Position numbers and translations under genes: made by a program. Below the pieces are notes generated by a model. It was given only the letters and a program-made list of their open reading frames with translations, did not search any database and was not told the origin of the DNA. A stretch of DNA of 64,000 bases from Streptomyces spinosisporus (GTDB lineage Bacteria > Actinomycetota > Actinomycetes > Streptomycetales > Streptomycetaceae), in the NCBI RefSeq assembly GCF_022698145.1, contig NZ_JALDAX010000001.1, positions 1,138,036-1,202,035 on the forward strand, written 5' to 3'. Shown here one piece after another: positions 8,038 to 16,316 of this stretch. Positions within the stretch are counted from its first letter, which is position 1. Each line of letters begins with the position of its first letter.

Positions 8038-9053
8038 GCCGCACACTTTCCCGGCGGTGCCGTCGAGGCGCGTACCACCAGTTCGGTGGCGAGTTCGATG
8101 TGGTGGGACTCGACCTTGTCGTGATCGGCCAGCCGCAGGGCGGTACGCAGGGCGGCGCCGCCCATCTCCCGCAGTGGCTGGCGCACGGTGCTCAGCGGCG
8201 GTGAGGCCATCTGCGCGAGGTCCGTGTCGTCGAAGCCGACCACGCTCAGGTCTTCGGGGATGCGCAGGCCCCGGGTGCGGGCGGTCTCGATGACACCGAG
8301 GGCGATCTCGTCGTTGCCCGTGAAGATCGCCGTCGGTGGCTCTTCCAGGTCCAGCAGTGCCGCGGCGCCGAGCACCCCCGTTTCGTAGGTGAATTCTCCG
8401 GGCCGGACGTACGTGTCGGGCACCGGCGCGCCTTCGGCCTCCATGGCGGCGCGATAGCCGTGCATGCGTGCCTGGTTGCACACGGCCATGGCCGGGCCGC
8501 CGAGGTAGGCGACACGGCGGTGGCCGAGGGAGAGCAGGTGCCGGGTCGCGGCCAGGCCGCCGGAGAAGTTGGTCGCCCCGACGCTGTAGACCCGGCTGTC
8601 GGGCAGGTGCAGCGGGTCCAGCACGACAAGCGGCAGGTTGGCCCGGGCCAGCTCCTTCAGGTGTGCGGCGGTGTACACGCTGGTGACGGCGATGACTGCG
8701 CGGCGCCCTGCCGCAACCAGATCGCGTGCCCAGTGCGGGGCGCGGGACGCCTTGCTGACCACCACCGAGGCTCCTTCCTCGGCGGCGGAGTCGATGATGC
8801 CTTCCAGCGTCCTGGCCACGTACGACTTGAGGTTGCCCTGGAACTGCACCTCGATGGTCGGGCGTTCCACGGCCTCGAAGGTGCGCGACACGGGCGCGAG
8901 GTAGTCGTGTTCGTGCAGCAGATCCAGCACCCGGGCGCGGGTCCGCGGCGCCACGTCACCGCGACCGTTGACCACTTTGGACACGGTCGCGACAGAGACC
9001 CCAGCCGCTCGGGCGATGTCCGCCAACGTGGTGCGTCTGGCGTTCGGTGGCAT
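8010..9053 (-). CDS. bxlR: LacI-family repressor of the xylobiose operon (BxlR type)
   Basis: A 347-residue LacI protein. Residues 8-55 form the LacI DNA-binding head (TTLADIARAAGVSVATVSKV with hinge-region VNGRGDVAPRTRARV), followed by a periplasmic-binding-protein-like sugar domain ending VVRASTAP. It starts at ATG 9053 and is divergent from the substrate-binding-protein gene at 9423. The order lacI | binding protein, two permeases, GH3 beta-xylosidase is the one described for bxlR-bxlEFGA of Streptomyces thermoviolaceus, whose repressor recognises CGAA/TTCG-type palindromes. Such palindromes are present here at 9201-9220 and 9355-9371. The inducer is expected to be xylobiose or xylose; that part is inferred from the family and neighbours. 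Confidence 0.85.
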   Translation of the reverse strand: MPPNARRTTLADIARAAGVSVATVSKVVNGRGDVAPRTRARVLDLLHEHDYLAPVSRTFEAVERPTIEVQFQGNLKSYVARTLEGIIDSAAEEGASVVVSKASRAPHWARDLVAAGRRAVIAVTSVYTAAHLKELARANLPLVVLDPLHLPDSRVYSVGATNFSGGLAATRHLLSLGHRRVAYLGGPAMAVCNQARMHGYRAAMEAEGAPVPDTYVRPGEFTYETGVLGAAALLDLEEPPTAIFTGNDEIALGVIETARTRGLRIPEDLSVVGFDDTDLAQMASPPLSTVRQPLREMGGAALRTALRLADHDKVESHHIELATELVVRASTAPPGKCAAQGVRSVAR

Positions 9054-9200
9054 CGGTTCCTCTCCGCTGTACGTCCACCGGCGTGGCGAGCCGCCGGCCG
9101 GTCGTGAACGGCGACTCGGCTGGAACCGGTCAACCGTACGGCAATCCGGCAGGGAGCGCGGAGGATATATCGCCGATCGCTGCCACGGCCCGATCCCTTC

Positions 9201-9220
9201 GAATGTTTCGAAATGTTTCG
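9201..9220. promoter_or_regulatory. Upstream BxlR-type operator
   Basis: GAATGTTTCGAAATGTTTCG contains the palindrome GTTTCGAAA and a second half-site TTTCGA, so it may bind two repressor dimers. It lies about 150 bases from the bxlR start and 90 upstream of the bxlE -35 box. Confidence 0.65.
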
Positions 9221-9305
9221 ACGCTCACTCAGGCCTTTTCGACGGCCCGTACGGCCTGGTATTACGCGGTTATTGGAGTGTTCAACGGCGATGCGCACGC
9301 ATGTC

Positions 9306-9334
9306 TTGACACGGTGTGAGCCCGAAATTAGCGT
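9306..9334 (+). promoter_or_regulatory. Promoter of the bxlEFGA operon
   Basis: TTGACA (9306-9311) and TAGCGT (9329-9334) are separated by 17 bases, a near-ideal housekeeping promoter. Transcription would begin near 9341, leaving an 80-base leader that contains the second operator. Confidence 0.7.
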
Positions 9335-9354
9335 GCACGAATCGATCGTTCAAA

Positions 9355-9371
9355 CGAATGTTTCGAAACGT
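9355..9371. promoter_or_regulatory. BxlR-type operator in the bxlE leader
   Basis: CGAATGTTTCGAAACGT is centred on the perfect palindrome GTTTCGAAAC (9360-9369), about 20 bases past the predicted start point, so a bound repressor would block elongation or initiation. Confidence 0.65.
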
Positions 9372-9422
9372 CTTCACCATGACGCACGAGAAGCCGCTGG
9401 CTCTCGAGTGGGGAGAACAAAC

Positions 9423-10754
9423 ATGGACGTCCCTCTCTCTCGGCACGCCCTGTCCCGGCGCACCCTCCTCGGCATGGCCGCTGCCGTGCCGGTCTCCGCG
9501 GCGCTGTCGGCCTGCGGCTCGTCCGGTCCCGGCACGAGCGATGCCGCCGCCACCTACTGGTACCTGCAGGGCCAGCCACAGGAAGGCGTCAGGGCCGGCG
9601 CGGTGAAGGCGTTCAACAAGGCCCACCCCAAGACGCAGATCAAGGACACCACCTTCCAGAACGACGCGTACAAGACGAAGATCAAGACCGCCATAGGCGC
9701 CGGGCAGGCGCCCACCATCATCTGGGGCTGGGGCGGCGGGACGCTGCGCACCTACGTGGAGGCGAACCAGGTCGAGGACCTCACGTCGTGGTTCGACCAG
9801 CACTCCGAGGTCAAGAAGAGGCTGTTCCCGTCCGCGTTCGGTGCGGCGACCGTCGACGGCAAGATCTACGCGATGCCGTGCGAGACCGTGCAGCCGATCA
9901 TCCTCTACTACAACAAGAAGGTCTTCGACCAGGTCGGCGTGAAGCCGCCGCAGTCCTGGGACGACATCATGGCGCTGGTGCCCAAGTTCAACGCGAAGGG
10001 CATCGCACCGTTCTCCCTGGGCGGTCAGTCCCAGTGGACGAACATGATGTGGCTGGAGTTCCTGTTCGACCGCATCGGCGGTCCCGAGGTGTTCCAGGCC
10101 GTCATCGAGGGCGAGAAGAACGCCTGGTCCAACCCGGCCGCCATCAGCGCGCTGACCAAGGTGCAGGAGCTGGTCAAGGCCCACGGGTTCATCAAGGGCT
10201 TCTCCTCGATCACCGCGGACTCCAACGCCGACCAGGCGCTGCTGTACACCGGCAAGGCCGCGATGATGCTGCACGGCGCCTGGTCGTACGGCATCCAGCA
10301 GGCCGACGGCGGGGACTTCGTCTCCAGCGGCGGCCTCGGGTACATGAACTTCCCGCCCGTCGAAGGCGGCAAGGGCGATCCGAGCAACACCGTCGGCAAT
10401 CCGGCCCAGTACCTGTCCATCTCCTCGAAGGCGAGCGCCGAGGAGAAGAAGGCCGCCAAGGAGTTCTTCGCCACCGGCGTCCTGCAGGACGCCGAGGTGA
10501 AGCAGTGGATCGACAACGGGTCGGTGCCGATCCGGCTGGGCACGGAGAAGCTGCTGGCCGCCTCCAAGAGCGCCGAGTTCCTGGAACTCACCTACGACAT
10601 CGCCAGCAAGGCCAAGACGTTCGCCCAGTCCTGGGACCAGGCCCTCAGTCCGACGGCCGCCGAGACGCTGCTGGACAACATCTCCAAGTTGTTCCAACTG
10701 TCCATCTCGCCTAAGCAGTTCGCCGGCAACCTCAACGCGGTCATCGGCAAATGA
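9423..10754 (+). CDS. bxlE: Xylobiose-type ABC transporter substrate-binding lipoprotein
   Basis: A 443-residue sugar-binding protein. The N-terminus has a twin-arginine motif (SRRTLLG, RR at residues 12-13), a hydrophobic segment and the lipobox LSAC, so it is exported through Tat and anchored by lipid on Cys31. The mature part is a family-1 extracellular solute-binding protein (TYWYLQGQPQEGVRAGAVKAF; later NKKVFDQVGVKPPQSWDDIMAL). It captures an oligosaccharide outside the cell and hands it to BxlFG. ATG 9423 follows GGGAG; a longer frame reaching back to 9213 would run through the promoter. Its stop overlaps the next start by four bases (ATGA), so the operon is translationally coupled. Xylobiose is inferred from the neighbouring beta-xylosidase and the gene order. 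Confidence 0.88.
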   Translation: MDVPLSRHALSRRTLLGMAAAVPVSAALSACGSSGPGTSDAAATYWYLQGQPQEGVRAGAVKAFNKAHPKTQIKDTTFQNDAYKTKIKTAIGAGQAPTIIWGWGGGTLRTYVEANQVEDLTSWFDQHSEVKKRLFPSAFGAATVDGKIYAMPCETVQPIILYYNKKVFDQVGVKPPQSWDDIMALVPKFNAKGIAPFSLGGQSQWTNMMWLEFLFDRIGGPEVFQAVIEGEKNAWSNPAAISALTKVQELVKAHGFIKGFSSITADSNADQALLYTGKAAMMLHGAWSYGIQQADGGDFVSSGGLGYMNFPPVEGGKGDPSNTVGNPAQYLSISSKASAEEKKAAKEFFATGVLQDAEVKQWIDNGSVPIRLGTEKLLAASKSAEFLELTYDIASKAKTFAQSWDQALSPTAAETLLDNISKLFQLSISPKQFAGNLNAVIGK

Positions 10755-11653
10755 GCGCGCTCACCAGCCGTCCGCCGCGTCGCGCGCCACGCAGCATCCT
10801 GCCGTGGCTGGCGATGCCGGCCCTGGTGGTCTTCGTCTGCTTCGCCGTGGTTCCGCTCGTCGGCGTCTTCGTGCTCAGCTTCACCACCTGGGACGGGATC
10901 GGTGCCATCCACGCGTCCGGGCTGACCAGTTGGCGTACGGTCCTCACCAACCCCGGGCTCCCGCACGCCCTTTGGGTGACGTTCCTCGTGATGATCGTGT
11001 CCTGGGCCGTGCAGACTCCCTTGAGTATTCTGCTCGGCACGTTCATGGCCGGGCGCCAGCGCTACCGCGGGGTGCTGGGCGTGGTGTACTTCATCCCGCT
11101 GCTGCTCAGCTCCGCGGCGATCGCGGTCGCGTACAAGGCTCTGCTGGACCCCAACTTCGGCCTGGGTGCCGGGCTGAAGATCGGGCTGCTCAGCCAGGAC
11201 TGGCTGGGGCGGCCCGGGCTCGCGTTCGGTGTCGTCGTGTTCGTCGTCTCCTGGCAGTTCATCCCGTTCCACTCACTGATCTACCAGGCCGGCGTCCAGC
11301 AGATCCCGAAGTCCCTCTACGAGGCCGGGCAGTTGGACGGTGCCGGGCGGATCCGGCAGTTCTTCAGCATCACGCTGCCCCAGCTGAAGTACACCATCAT
11401 CACCTCGTCCACGCTGATGGTGGTCGGGTCGCTGACCTTCTTCGACCTCATCTGGGTCCTGACCGAGGGCGGCCCCGGGGACGCCACCCGGGTCCTCGCG
11501 CTGGACATGTACAAACGGGGATGGCGGGCCAGCCAGATGGGACCGGCCAGCGCCATCGCGGTCATCCTGGTCCTGGTGGGCCTCGCCCTCGCCCTGCTGC
11601 TGCGCCGGCTCGGAGGCCGGGACGCCGGTGAGAGCCAACTCGAGGGGGCCTGA
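10751..11653 (+). CDS. bxlF: ABC transporter permease, first subunit (xylobiose type)
   Basis: A 300-residue membrane protein with six predicted segments and the EAA loop of binding-protein-dependent permeases (YEAGQLDGAGRIRQFFSITLP, about residues 196-216), where the ATPase docks. It forms half of the transmembrane channel with the next gene product. It overlaps bxlE by four bases and is followed by the second permease one base after its stop. No ATPase gene is nearby; streptomycete sugar importers commonly share the ATPase MsiK encoded elsewhere, so that is expected here. Confidence 0.88.
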   Translation: MSALTSRPPRRAPRSILPWLAMPALVVFVCFAVVPLVGVFVLSFTTWDGIGAIHASGLTSWRTVLTNPGLPHALWVTFLVMIVSWAVQTPLSILLGTFMAGRQRYRGVLGVVYFIPLLLSSAAIAVAYKALLDPNFGLGAGLKIGLLSQDWLGRPGLAFGVVVFVVSWQFIPFHSLIYQAGVQQIPKSLYEAGQLDGAGRIRQFFSITLPQLKYTIITSSTLMVVGSLTFFDLIWVLTEGGPGDATRVLALDMYKRGWRASQMGPASAIAVILVLVGLALALLLRRLGGRDAGESQLEGA

Positions 11654-11654
11654 C

Positions 11655-12551
11655 ATGACCACCATGCTCACCAGGGCCGAACAAGCGGACAAGACCGCCC
11701 GCCGCGAGCGGCAACGCCCCTCCCGTGCGACGGCCCGAAGGCGCAACTGGGTCGCCGGCCTGGCCGGTTGGATCTGGCTCGTCGTCGTCGCCGTACCGCT
11801 GTACTGGATCCTCATCACCAGCCTCAAGGCGCAGAGCCGCTACTACTCCAGCAACCCGCTGGTGCCCACGAGCGACCCCACGCTGGACAACTACCGGCTG
11901 GTCATCGAGTCCGACTTCATCCGCTACTTCGTGAACAGCGTCGTGGTCACCGTCGGCGCCGTGGTGCCGGCGGTGGCGTTCTCCTTCATGGCCGCCTACG
12001 CGATCGTGCGCGGCTGGCGCATGCGGGGCCTGCGGGTGATGAACGGGCTGTTCCTCATGGGTCTGGCCATCCCGCTGCAGGCGACGGTGATCCCGGTGTA
12101 CCTGATCATCATCAAGCTGAAGATGTACGACAGCCTGCTGGCGCTGATCCTGCCGTCGATCGCCTTCGCCATCCCGCTGTCCGTGCTGGTGCTCGCCAAC
12201 TTCGTCCGCGACATACCCAAGGAACTGTTCGACTCGATGCGGGTCGACGGCGCCACCGAGTGGACGACGCTGTGGCGGCTGGCGGCACCGCTCACCCGGC
12301 CGGCCCTTTTGACCGTGACCATCTTCAACGGCCTGACCATCTGGAACGGATTCCTGCTGCCGCTGGTCCTCACCCAGAGTCCCGGCCGCCGGACCCTGCC
12401 CCTCGCCCTGTGGACCTTCCAGGGCCAGTACGGCGTCAACGTCCCTGCCGTTCTCGCCGCCGTCGTCCTCACCACACTGCCCGTCCTGGTCCTGTACGCA
12501 TTCGGCCGCCGTCAGATGCTCAGCGGCCTGACGGCCGGATTCAGCCGGTGA
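11655..12551 (+). CDS. bxlG: ABC transporter permease, second subunit (xylobiose type)
   Basis: A 298-residue permease of the MalG type with six membrane segments; the long cytosolic N-terminus is rich in Arg and Lys. The EAA loop is DSMRVDGATEWTTLWRLAAP, near residue 195. ATG 11655 follows GGGGGCC and the stop of bxlF by one base. It pairs with BxlF as the channel for oligosaccharide import. The next gene, a beta-xylosidase, starts 77 bases downstream, so the imported sugar is probably cleaved in the cytoplasm. Confidence 0.88.
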   Translation: MTTMLTRAEQADKTARRERQRPSRATARRRNWVAGLAGWIWLVVVAVPLYWILITSLKAQSRYYSSNPLVPTSDPTLDNYRLVIESDFIRYFVNSVVVTVGAVVPAVAFSFMAAYAIVRGWRMRGLRVMNGLFLMGLAIPLQATVIPVYLIIIKLKMYDSLLALILPSIAFAIPLSVLVLANFVRDIPKELFDSMRVDGATEWTTLWRLAAPLTRPALLTVTIFNGLTIWNGFLLPLVLTQSPGRRTLPLALWTFQGQYGVNVPAVLAAVVLTTLPVLVLYAFGRRQMLSGLTAGFSR

Positions 12552-12628
12552 CAGGCACAGCCCGTCCTGCTCGTCTACCTGTTCGCCCATCGCGCCCTGC
12601 CCCAGGGCCCGATGGGCGTGGGAGGAAC

Positions 12629-15010
12629 GTGAACGCCAACGTGGCCGTAGAGACCACTTCTGAAGTCCGCCTCTGGAACGACCCCACCCTCCCCGTCACC
12701 ACCAGGGTCGACGCCCTGATCGACGCGATGACCCTTCGGGAGAAGACCGCCCAGCTGTACGGCGTGTGGGTCGGCGCCTCCGACCAGGGCGGTGAAGTGG
12801 CCCCCCACCAGCACGACATGGAGGAGGCCGTCGACCTTGAGGCTCTGCTGCCCACCGGACTCGGTCAGTTGACCCGTCCCTTCGGCACCGTGCCCGTCGA
12901 CCCCGCTCTCGGTGCCCTCTCCCTGGCCCGCACCCAGGCGCGCATCGCCTCGGCCAACCGCTTCGGCATACCCGCCCTCGCGCACGACGAGTGTCTGGCC
13001 GGGTTCGCCGCCTGGGGCGCCACCGCCTATCCCGTGCCGCTGTCCTGGGGTGCCACGTTCGACCCGGACACCGTGCGCCGCATGGCCGCCGCCATCGGCC
13101 GCGACATGCGGTCCGTCGGCGTCCACCAGGGCCTCGCGCCCGTCCTGGACGTCGTACGCGACGCCCGCTGGGGCCGGGTGGAGGAGACCATCGGCGAGGA
13201 CCCGTATCTCGTCGGCAGCATCGCCACGGCGTACGTGCAGGGCCTCGAGTCCGCCGGCCTCGTCGCCACCCTCAAGCACTTCGTCGGCTACTCGGCCTCG
13301 CGCGCCGGCCGCAACCTCGCCCCCTCCTCCGTGGGCCCGCGTGAGCGTGCCGACGTGCTGCTGCCTCCCTTCGAGATGGCGATCCGCGAGGGCGGCGCAC
13401 GGTCGGTGATGAACGCCTACACCGACACCGACGGCATACCCTCCGCAGCCGACGCGGACCTGCTGACCGGACTGCTGCGCGACACCTGGGGCTTCGACGG
13501 CACCGTCGTCGCCGACTACTTCGCCATCGCCTTCCTCAAGACGCTGCACGGCATCGCGGCCGACTGGGCCGACGCCGCCGGTCACGCGCTCGCGGCCGGC
13601 ATCGACGTCGAACTGCCCACCGTCAAGACATACGGCGAACCCCTCGTGCAGGCCGTCACCGAGGGCCGCATACCGGAAGAGCTCATCGACCGCGCCCTGC
13701 GCCACGTCCTCACCCAGAAGGTGATGCTGGGCCTGCTCGACCCCGACTGGAACCCGCTGCCGGCCGCCCTCGACGGCGCGGACACCGACGACCCGGAGGC
13801 ACTGCGCGGCACGATCGACCTGGACCGGCCCGGGAACCGTCAACTGGCCCGTGACATCGCCGAGAAGGCGGTCGTCCTGCTCACCAACGACGGCACCCTG
13901 CCGCTCACGCGGCCGCGTCGCATCGCCCTGCTCGGTCCCAACGCTACCGAGCCCACGGCGGTACTGGGCTGCTACTCCTTCCCGCAGCACATCGGCGTCC
14001 GCCACCCCGGGACCCCGGCCGGCATCGAACTGCCCACACTGCGCGACACACTCGCCGCGGAGTTCCCCGACGCCGAACTCACCGTCGCCCGCGGCACCGG
14101 AATCGACGACGGCGACCTCTCCGGCATCCCCGAGGCCGTCCGGGCGGCACGCGAGGCGGACGTCGCCGTGCTGGTGCTCGGCGACCGCGCCGGGCTGTTC
14201 GGGCAGGGCACCAGCGGCGAGGGCTGCGACGCCGAGACGCTGGTCCTGCCCGGGGCACAGCAGCAACTGCTCGACGCCGTCCTGGAGTTGGACACGCCTG
14301 TGGTGACGGTGCTGCTCGCGGGACGGCCGTACGCTCTGGGCCGCGCCGCGGACGAGTCCGCCGCGATCGTGCAGTCCTTCTTCCCCGGCGAGGAGGGCAC
14401 TCACGCGATCGCCGGCGTCATCAGCGGTCGTATCAATCCCTCCGGACGCCTCCCGGTCAGCGTGCCGCGCGAGCCGGGCTCCCAGCCGACCACCTACCTC
14501 GGTGCGCGGCTCGCCCACGCCAGCGAGGTGTCCAACGTCGACCCGACCCCGGCGTTCGCCTTCGGCCACGGCCTGTCGTACACGGAGTTCGACTGGAGCG
14601 ATCTGACCGTGGACACCCAGGAGGCCCCGACGGACGGCGAGTTCACGCTCGCCTGCACCGTGCGCAACACCGGCGAACGGTCCGGCACCGAGGTCGTTCA
14701 GCTCTATCTGCACGACCCGGTCGCCTCCGTCGTCCAGCCGGTGCAGCGCCTCGTCGGCTACACCCGCCTCCAGCTGGAGCCGGGCGAGGCCCGCCGCGTC
14801 GCCGTCACGGTCCCGGCCGACCTCGCCTCCTTCACCGGCCGCGACGGCCGGCGCGTCGTCGAACCGGGCGAACTGGAACTGCGGTTGGCCGCCTCCAGCG
14901 CGGATACGCGCCTGACAGCCAGGGTCAGGCTGACCGGAGCCGAGCGCCAGGTGGACCACACGCGGCGCTTTCATGCCACGTTTGGCCAGGAACCGGTCGC
15001 CCGGGCCTGA
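12629..15010 (+). CDS. bxlA: Glycoside hydrolase family 3 beta-xylosidase
   Basis: A 793-residue GH3 enzyme without a signal peptide, so cytoplasmic. Residues ~30-340 form the catalytic barrel; Asp296 in GTVVADYF is the expected nucleophile, and the earlier KHFVGYS and RDARWGRVEETIGEDP segments are classic GH3 signatures. A second alpha/beta sandwich (AVVLLTNDGTLPL onward) and a C-terminal fibronectin-III-like domain (GHGLSYTEF, then VRNTGERSGTEVVQLYL) complete the usual order. GTG 12629 is selected because GGAGG stands 4-8 bases before it; the open frame extends back into bxlG without sense. It would release xylose from imported xylo-oligosaccharides with retention of configuration. Alpha-arabinosidase or beta-glucosidase activity cannot be excluded. 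Confidence 0.88.
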   Translation: MNANVAVETTSEVRLWNDPTLPVTTRVDALIDAMTLREKTAQLYGVWVGASDQGGEVAPHQHDMEEAVDLEALLPTGLGQLTRPFGTVPVDPALGALSLARTQARIASANRFGIPALAHDECLAGFAAWGATAYPVPLSWGATFDPDTVRRMAAAIGRDMRSVGVHQGLAPVLDVVRDARWGRVEETIGEDPYLVGSIATAYVQGLESAGLVATLKHFVGYSASRAGRNLAPSSVGPRERADVLLPPFEMAIREGGARSVMNAYTDTDGIPSAADADLLTGLLRDTWGFDGTVVADYFAIAFLKTLHGIAADWADAAGHALAAGIDVELPTVKTYGEPLVQAVTEGRIPEELIDRALRHVLTQKVMLGLLDPDWNPLPAALDGADTDDPEALRGTIDLDRPGNRQLARDIAEKAVVLLTNDGTLPLTRPRRIALLGPNATEPTAVLGCYSFPQHIGVRHPGTPAGIELPTLRDTLAAEFPDAELTVARGTGIDDGDLSGIPEAVRAAREADVAVLVLGDRAGLFGQGTSGEGCDAETLVLPGAQQQLLDAVLELDTPVVTVLLAGRPYALGRAADESAAIVQSFFPGEEGTHAIAGVISGRINPSGRLPVSVPREPGSQPTTYLGARLAHASEVSNVDPTPAFAFGHGLSYTEFDWSDLTVDTQEAPTDGEFTLACTVRNTGERSGTEVVQLYLHDPVASVVQPVQRLVGYTRLQLEPGEARRVAVTVPADLASFTGRDGRRVVEPGELELRLAASSADTRLTARVRLTGAERQVDHTRRFHATFGQEPVARA

Positions 15011-15013
15011 GCG

Positions 15014-15061
15014 GGGTGTGCGCAGCGCACGTCGCGGCAGCGGCAGGCGCTGCGCACACCC
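15014..15061. terminator. 15-bp perfect hairpin between convergent genes
   Basis: GGGTGTGCGCAGCGC (15014-15028) pairs with GCGCTGCGCACACCC (15047-15061) around an 18-base loop, just past the bxlA stop and before the end of the convergent gene. It probably ends transcription from both sides. Confidence 0.7.
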
Positions 15062-15082
15062 GCCGCCGGGGCCGGCACGGGC

Positions 15083-16270
15083 TCACAGCACCCCGCGCCG
15101 GGCCAGGTTGTGCATGAGGGCCCGTACGCCGTACGTCCAGGGCGGGGCCTGCTCGCTGGGGACGACGGTGTTGACGAGGGCACCGAGGCGGGGGCTGGAG
15201 ATCCGTACGATGTCGCCGTGCTGGTGGGTGAAGCCCGCGCCGGGTGCGTGGCGGTCCTCGGTGGGGGCGAACAGCGTTCCGGTGAACAGCACGAAGCCGT
15301 CCGGGTATTGATGGTGCGCGCCGTGCGTGGCGGCCACCAGGTCCAGTACGTCACGGCTGATCTCGCGCATGGAGCTGTGGCCGTTGAGGACGTAGCCGTC
15401 CGGGCCGTCGACGCGCAGGTCGATGTCGAGCCCGCGTACGGTGTCGAGGTCGAAGCCGTCGTCGAGCAGGCGGACGAACGGGCCTATCGCGCAGGAGGCG
15501 TTGTTGTCCTTGGCGCGGGACAGCAGCAGCGCGCTGCGTCCCTCGATGTCGCGGAGGTTGACGTCGTTGCCGAGCGTCGCGCCGCGTACCCGGCCGCGCG
15601 AGTCCACGACGAGGACGGCCTCGGGTTCGGGGTTGTTCCACACCGACGCGCCGAGCACACCGATGTCGGCCCCGGTGCCGACCGCGGACAGCACCGGGGC
15701 CTTGGTGAACACCTCCGGGTCCGGCCCGATGCCGACCTCCAGATACTGCGACCACAGCCCCTCGGCGACCAGGAGTTGCTTCGCCTTGTCCGCCTCCGGC
15801 GATCCGGGACGGATGCCGTCGAGCGTGCCGCCCACCAGCTGCCCGACGCGCTGCCGCACCCGGGCGGCCTGCGCCGGATCGCCGCCCGTGCGCTCCTCGA
15901 TGACGCGCTCCAGCAGACTTTGGGCGAAGGTGACGCCCGCGGCCTTGATCACCTGCAGATCGACGGGGGCCAGCAGGTGCGGAACGTCACGGCGCCCGGC
16001 CGGGGCCCGGAGCAGTTCGTCGAGATGCCAGGTGGTCCCGCCGTCGGCCTCGCGGACGACCGCGGCCGCGTCGTCGCGTTCCAGCAGGTCGGAGACGGTT
16101 GGTGCGACGGCCGTCAGATCGACGACCCGCTCGCCGCGGACCGCGGCCACGCACGGTCCGTCCGACTCCGGATCGTGGACCCGTGCGACCAGGGCGGCGT
16201 GACCGGCGTCCTCGGGCAGGACGGAGGCGGCGGTGAGGACGGGGCGGGGACGCGCTGCTGCCGATTCCAC
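15083..16270 (-). CDS. Fumarylacetoacetate-hydrolase-family enzyme, XylX-like 2-keto-3-deoxypentonate dehydratase
   Basis: A 395-residue FAH-superfamily protein starting at GTG 16270 behind AGGAGA. The C-terminal FAH fold has metal-ligand and active-site segments (TLGNDVNLRDIEGRSALLL, AKDNNASCAIGPF, and HQYPDGFVLFTGTLFAPTEDR). The N-terminal part, with APVDLQVIKAAGVTFAQSLL and GLWSQYLEVGIGPDPEVFTK, closely resembles Caulobacter XylX, the 2-keto-3-deoxy-D-xylonate dehydratase of the Weimberg pathway, which is also about 390 residues. It would turn 2-keto-3-deoxypentonate into alpha-ketoglutarate semialdehyde. The gene lies 46 bases after an IlvD/Edd dehydratase on the same strand, the preceding step of that pathway, and next to the xylobiose operon. 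The exact sugar acid is inferred. Confidence 0.82.
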   Translation of the reverse strand: MESAAARPRPVLTAASVLPEDAGHAALVARVHDPESDGPCVAAVRGERVVDLTAVAPTVSDLLERDDAAAVVREADGGTTWHLDELLRAPAGRRDVPHLLAPVDLQVIKAAGVTFAQSLLERVIEERTGGDPAQAARVRQRVGQLVGGTLDGIRPGSPEADKAKQLLVAEGLWSQYLEVGIGPDPEVFTKAPVLSAVGTGADIGVLGASVWNNPEPEAVLVVDSRGRVRGATLGNDVNLRDIEGRSALLLSRAKDNNASCAIGPFVRLLDDGFDLDTVRGLDIDLRVDGPDGYVLNGHSSMREISRDVLDLVAATHGAHHQYPDGFVLFTGTLFAPTEDRHAPGAGFTHQHGDIVRISSPRLGALVNTVVPSEQAPPWTYGVRALMHNLARRGVL

Positions 16271-16316
16271 GATCGATGCTCTCCTGGGTTCGAGGTGTTG
16301 GGGAACCGGGTCCGGC

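Larger units (their letters stand above)
9054..9422. promoter_or_regulatory. bxlR-bxlE divergent control region (no gene)
   Basis: This 369-base gap holds a strong plus-strand promoter and two GTTTCGAAAC-like palindromes, described as separate entries. I see no small gene or RNA in it. ATATATCG at 9165-9172 may be part of the bxlR promoter. Confidence 0.7.

Noticed and set aside
4792..8481. A 1,229-codon open frame on the minus strand
   Set aside because: Only its last third is real YD-repeat sequence. The rest runs antisense or out of frame through the MFS and TetR genes, with Arg/Pro-rich nonsense typical of high-GC shadow frames.
12575..14974. An 800-codon open frame opposite the beta-xylosidase
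   Set aside because: It is the antisense shadow of a complete GH3 gene and has no domain sense.
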